A DNA stretch of 7,638 bases, from contig SOHS01000133.1 of NCBI GenBank assembly GCA_004377135.1, positions 1 to 7,638 on the forward strand, read 5' to 3'. Numbering within the stretch: position 1 is the stretch's first letter; every line of letters begins with the position of its first letter. The translations under genes were made by a program, and so were the position numbers. A model generated the notes under the pieces. That model was not told the DNA's origin, did no database searches, and was given only the letters and a program-made list of their open reading frames with translations. Below are positions 5,422-7,638 of this stretch, piece by piece. This stretch comes from Dehalococcoidia bacterium (GTDB lineage: Bacteria; Chloroflexota; Dehalococcoidia; GIF9; AB-539-J10).

Positions 5422-6777
5422 TCAGGATTTATCAGTATTTAGTCCTTGTTGCAAAGTCTGCCAGAAGGCGGGGTAGGATACCTGTGCCACCTGGGCATGC
5501 TTGATGGTCGTTTCCCCTTTAGCTACCAAGCCGGCTATTGCCAGGCTCATCGCCAATCGGTGGTCAAAATAGCTATCAACCTCTGTGCCCGACAAAGGTC
5601 TGCCACCATAGATGACCATACCATCCGGCAAAGGTTCAATTTTAGCACCTAGACGTGAAAGCTCACTTGCTACAGTGGCAATCCTGTCTGATTCCTTTAC
5701 CCTCAGCTCCCCGGCATCCCTGATCACAGTTTTTCCTCTAGCAACACAGCCAGCCACGGCTAACACGGGAATCTCGTCAATGAGACGAGGGATAATATCG
5801 CCACCGACCTCTATTCCCTTTAACTCGCTAGATTCTACCACAATATCGGCTAAAGGTTCACTAGCTTCCGTTCGCTTGTTAGCTATTTTCAGCCTGGCTC
5901 CCATAGCCAGGAGAATATCGATGATTCCCGTTCGTGTCGGGTTAATTCCACAGCCTCTTATCACTATCCTGGCGTTACGGTGAATGGCTCCGGCGACTAG
6001 AAAGTAGGCTGCTGAGCTGATATCACCCGGGATGCGAAGGTTAACAGAAACTAAGGGGCTGCCCAACGGCAGCAAGGAAATCGAATCTCCCTGGCCTTCC
6101 AAACTGGCTCCCATCCGTTTAAGCATCCTTTCCGTATGATCCCGGGAAGGGATTACCTGGTGCAAGATCGTATTCCCGTGGGCAAAAAGACCGGCTAGTA
6201 GCATAGCTGACTTAATTTGAGCACTAGGAACAGGCAAGGTAAAGTCTATACCATGTAACTTTTTCCCCATAATGACCAGAGGAGCAAAGGAATCCCGCTC
6301 CCTTCCCCAGATCTCAGCACCCATCAATCTCAGTGGCTCAATCAACCTGCCCATGGGACGTTTACGAAGAGAGACATCCCCGGTAATAACAGATAGGAAA
6401 GGCTGGCCGGAAAGAAGCCCGCCCAGAAGGCGCATCGTAGTGGCGCTATCCTGGGCATTAAGCACATTGCTGGCCTCCTTAAGACCATCTTCGCCAGTTC
6501 CCGAGACTAATAGAGTCGGTGAGTCCCGCGATCCTTGTCTGTCAATTTTCACTCCCAGGGCTCTCAGACACCTAATTGTGGCTAGGCAATCTCCCCCCGG
6601 AGCGAAATTATCAATCTCGGCTTTACCTTTGGCTAAGCTATTTAAGATTACAGCCCGGTGAGAAATAGACTTATCACCTGGTAGAACTACCTCCCCTTCC
6701 AACCTGGGACAAGGCTTGATGGTTCTTGTCTCGGCTCTTGGCGAAGACGACCTTAAGTCGACAAATTGTTCAGCCAT
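5422..6777 (-). CDS. aroA: 3-phosphoshikimate 1-carboxyvinyltransferase (EPSP synthase)
   Basis: Cytoplasmic shikimate-pathway enzyme: shikimate 3-phosphate plus phosphoenolpyruvate gives EPSP and phosphate. At 451 residues it has the usual two-lobed length plus about 20 extra N-terminal residues. Visible motifs are LPGDKSISHRA (32 to 42; Lys36, Arg41), DSATTMR (110 to 116), RPMGR (140 to 144), SAQIK (185 to 189), RDHTE (212 to 216), IDEIPVLAV (333 to 341; Asp334), ELRVKESDR (357 to 365; Glu362) and DHRLAMS (405 to 411). SAQxK and RxHxE are reported hallmarks of class II enzymes. The position of Escherichia coli Gly96 is Ala112, the residue type found in glyphosate-insensitive CP4. The ATG lies inside tyrA (25-base overlap), which implies coupled translation. 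No other start codon precedes the first motif. Confidence 0.97.
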   Translation of the reverse strand: MAEQFVDLRSSSPRAETRTIKPCPRLEGEVVLPGDKSISHRAVILNSLAKGKAEIDNFAPGGDCLATIRCLRALGVKIDRQGSRDSPTLLVSGTGEDGLKEASNVLNAQDSATTMRLLGGLLSGQPFLSVITGDVSLRKRPMGRLIEPLRLMGAEIWGRERDSFAPLVIMGKKLHGIDFTLPVPSAQIKSAMLLAGLFAHGNTILHQVIPSRDHTERMLKRMGASLEGQGDSISLLPLGSPLVSVNLRIPGDISSAAYFLVAGAIHRNARIVIRGCGINPTRTGIIDILLAMGARLKIANKRTEASEPLADIVVESSELKGIEVGGDIIPRLIDEIPVLAVAGCVARGKTVIRDAGELRVKESDRIATVASELSRLGAKIEPLPDGMVIYGGRPLSGTEVDSYFDHRLAMSLAIAGLVAKGETTIKHAQVAQVSYPAFWQTLQQGLNTDKS

Positions 6778-7613
6778 TCTTGCCTTGCTTTGTTAGCCTC
6801 AGTTAAGGCTTGCTCTAAGCGTTTATCCCCTTCAGCCACCAGCTGGCGATACTTCTCCAATTCCTGATTGAATTTATCCATCCAATTAACTATAGCTTCC
6901 TTATTGCTAAGGCAGACATGGGAATTCACCTCGGGATTCCCCGAAGCCAGGCGAGTAAGGTCGTGATAGCCAGAAGCCGCCAGTTTGGACATTTTAGACC
7001 AGGAATGATTCTTGGTAGTCAGCGATACCAGGGCTGCCGAGAGCAACATAGGCAGATGACTAATGCCAGCTACCAGTTTGTCATGTTCCTGAGCATCAAC
7101 TAGAAGGGGTATGGCTCCCAGCTTCTTGACCATGTCTTTCACCGTATCCATCGATTTTGATGAAGCTTTCTCCGATAAGGTGAGACAATAAGTGCACCCC
7201 CGAAATAATTCAGCTTCAGCAGCCTGGATGCCATAAGTTTCCTTCCCGGCCATGGGGTGTCCGCCAACGAAGTCCACCGTTGGCGGCAGTATTTCCCCGG
7301 CCCACTTCATAACCTGGACTTTTGTGCTGGCGGTATCGGTAACAATGCAAGCAGATGGAAGATAGGGAGCTATCTCGGAGAAGATTTCCTTTACCGCCAG
7401 AACCGGTGTGGCGATGATGACAAAATCAGTTTGCTTTACCGCATCCTTCAAGTTGGTTTCGCCGCGGTCAATAGCACCTAAACTTAAGGCATTGGCTACA
7501 GTTTCCTGCCGACGGCTACAGCCGACTACTTCACACCCAGGCTTCTTCCCTTGCCTTAAAGCTAACCCGATTGAACCGCCGATTAGCCCTAAACCGATGA
7601 TGGTAACCAGCAC
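6753..7613 (-). CDS. tyrA: Prephenate/arogenate dehydrogenase
   Basis: Oxidative decarboxylation of prephenate (or arogenate) toward tyrosine. With GTG at 7613 as start, the protein has 286 residues: Rossmann motif IIGLGLIGGS (5 to 14), HPMAG (119 to 123), HDKLVAGISHLP (177 to 188), and DLTRLA (218 to 223) with the substrate-binding Arg221. A helical C-terminus follows and there is no ACT domain, so tyrosine feedback control is not expected through this protein alone. After the second beta strand comes SRR (33 to 35) instead of an acidic residue, which points to NADP+. The segment after NPE reads VNSHVC where relatives usually have a Trp-containing sequence. The frame stays open to the right edge, so TTG at 7634 or a start beyond the window is possible. 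I prefer GTG because the family N-terminus begins here and a perfect -10 box precedes it. Confidence 0.93.
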   Translation of the reverse strand: MLVTIIGLGLIGGSIGLALRQGKKPGCEVVGCSRRQETVANALSLGAIDRGETNLKDAVKQTDFVIIATPVLAVKEIFSEIAPYLPSACIVTDTASTKVQVMKWAGEILPPTVDFVGGHPMAGKETYGIQAAEAELFRGCTYCLTLSEKASSKSMDTVKDMVKKLGAIPLLVDAQEHDKLVAGISHLPMLLSAALVSLTTKNHSWSKMSKLAASGYHDLTRLASGNPEVNSHVCLSNKEAIVNWMDKFNQELEKYRQLVAEGDKRLEQALTEANKARQEWLNNLST

Positions 7614-7619
7614 GTTACC

Positions 7620-7625
7620 ATTATA
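7620..7625 (-). promoter_or_regulatory. Extended -10 box just upstream of tyrA
   Basis: Minus strand TATAAT, preceded by TGC, which makes an extended -10 (TGnTATAAT). Six bases separate it from the GTG at 7613, so transcription would start at or very near the start codon. A -35 box would lie beyond the window edge and cannot be checked. Confidence 0.4.
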
Positions 7626-7638
7626 GCAGTGCAAGGCT

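Noticed and set aside
5446..6661. Plus-strand open frames opposite aroA (5446-5652, 5612-5983, 6272-6661)
   Set aside because: They are shadows of aroA, whose motifs run the whole length on the minus strand. No ribosome sites or recognisable domains.
3508..7638. Shared 11-mer AGTGCAAGGCT at 3508-3518 and 7628-7638
   Set aside because: Several same-strand 11-base matches are expected by chance in a window of this size, and the flanks are not alike.

Overview
The window is a piece of bacterial chromosome in which every supported gene lies on the minus strand, so transcription runs from the right edge to the left. It has about 50% G+C, strong AGGAGG-type ribosome sites, GTG/TTG starts and sigma70-type promoters. 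RemA next to gmk, together with a set of CoA-thioester enzymes (a thiolase, an HMG-CoA-synthase-like protein fused to DUF35, and a MenB/BadI-like crotonase), suggests an anaerobic lineage. Chloroflexota such as Dehalococcoidia is my best guess, with Firmicutes or a deltaproteobacterial-type anaerobe possible. This placement is inference; no marker gene in the window settles it.

Right part (7638 to 5422): tyrA and aroA overlap by 25 bases and supply tyrosine and chorismate biosynthesis. Middle part (5421 to 3599): remA and gmk overlap by 11 bases and lie behind a probable promoter of their own. They are followed by a coiled-coil zinc-ribbon protein gene with a very good promoter placed so close to the ATG that its mRNA may be almost leaderless.

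Left part (3598 to 1): a separate transcription unit with its own promoter (TTGACA-N16-CATAAT) and about 107 bases of leader. Three genes follow with only 24 and 26 bases between them: an HMG-CoA-synthase-like/DUF35 fusion, a crotonase, and an SCP2-type thiolase cut by the left edge. The thiolase has no in-window stop codon, so a scan for closed ORFs misses it. The set resembles archaeal thiolase/DUF35/HMG-CoA synthase complexes and bacterial thiolase/DUF35 pairs such as BbsAB, but the HMG-CoA-synthase-like protein appears to have lost the Cys-Glu-His catalytic residues. It is therefore unlikely to make HMG-CoA. The operon is the best candidate in the window for an undescribed CoA-ester carbon-carbon bond forming or cleaving system.

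No tRNA, rRNA, mobile element, CRISPR array or transfer signature was seen. No gene-free stretch exceeds 300 bases; the longest, 3334 to 3598, holds the promoter and leader of the left operon.
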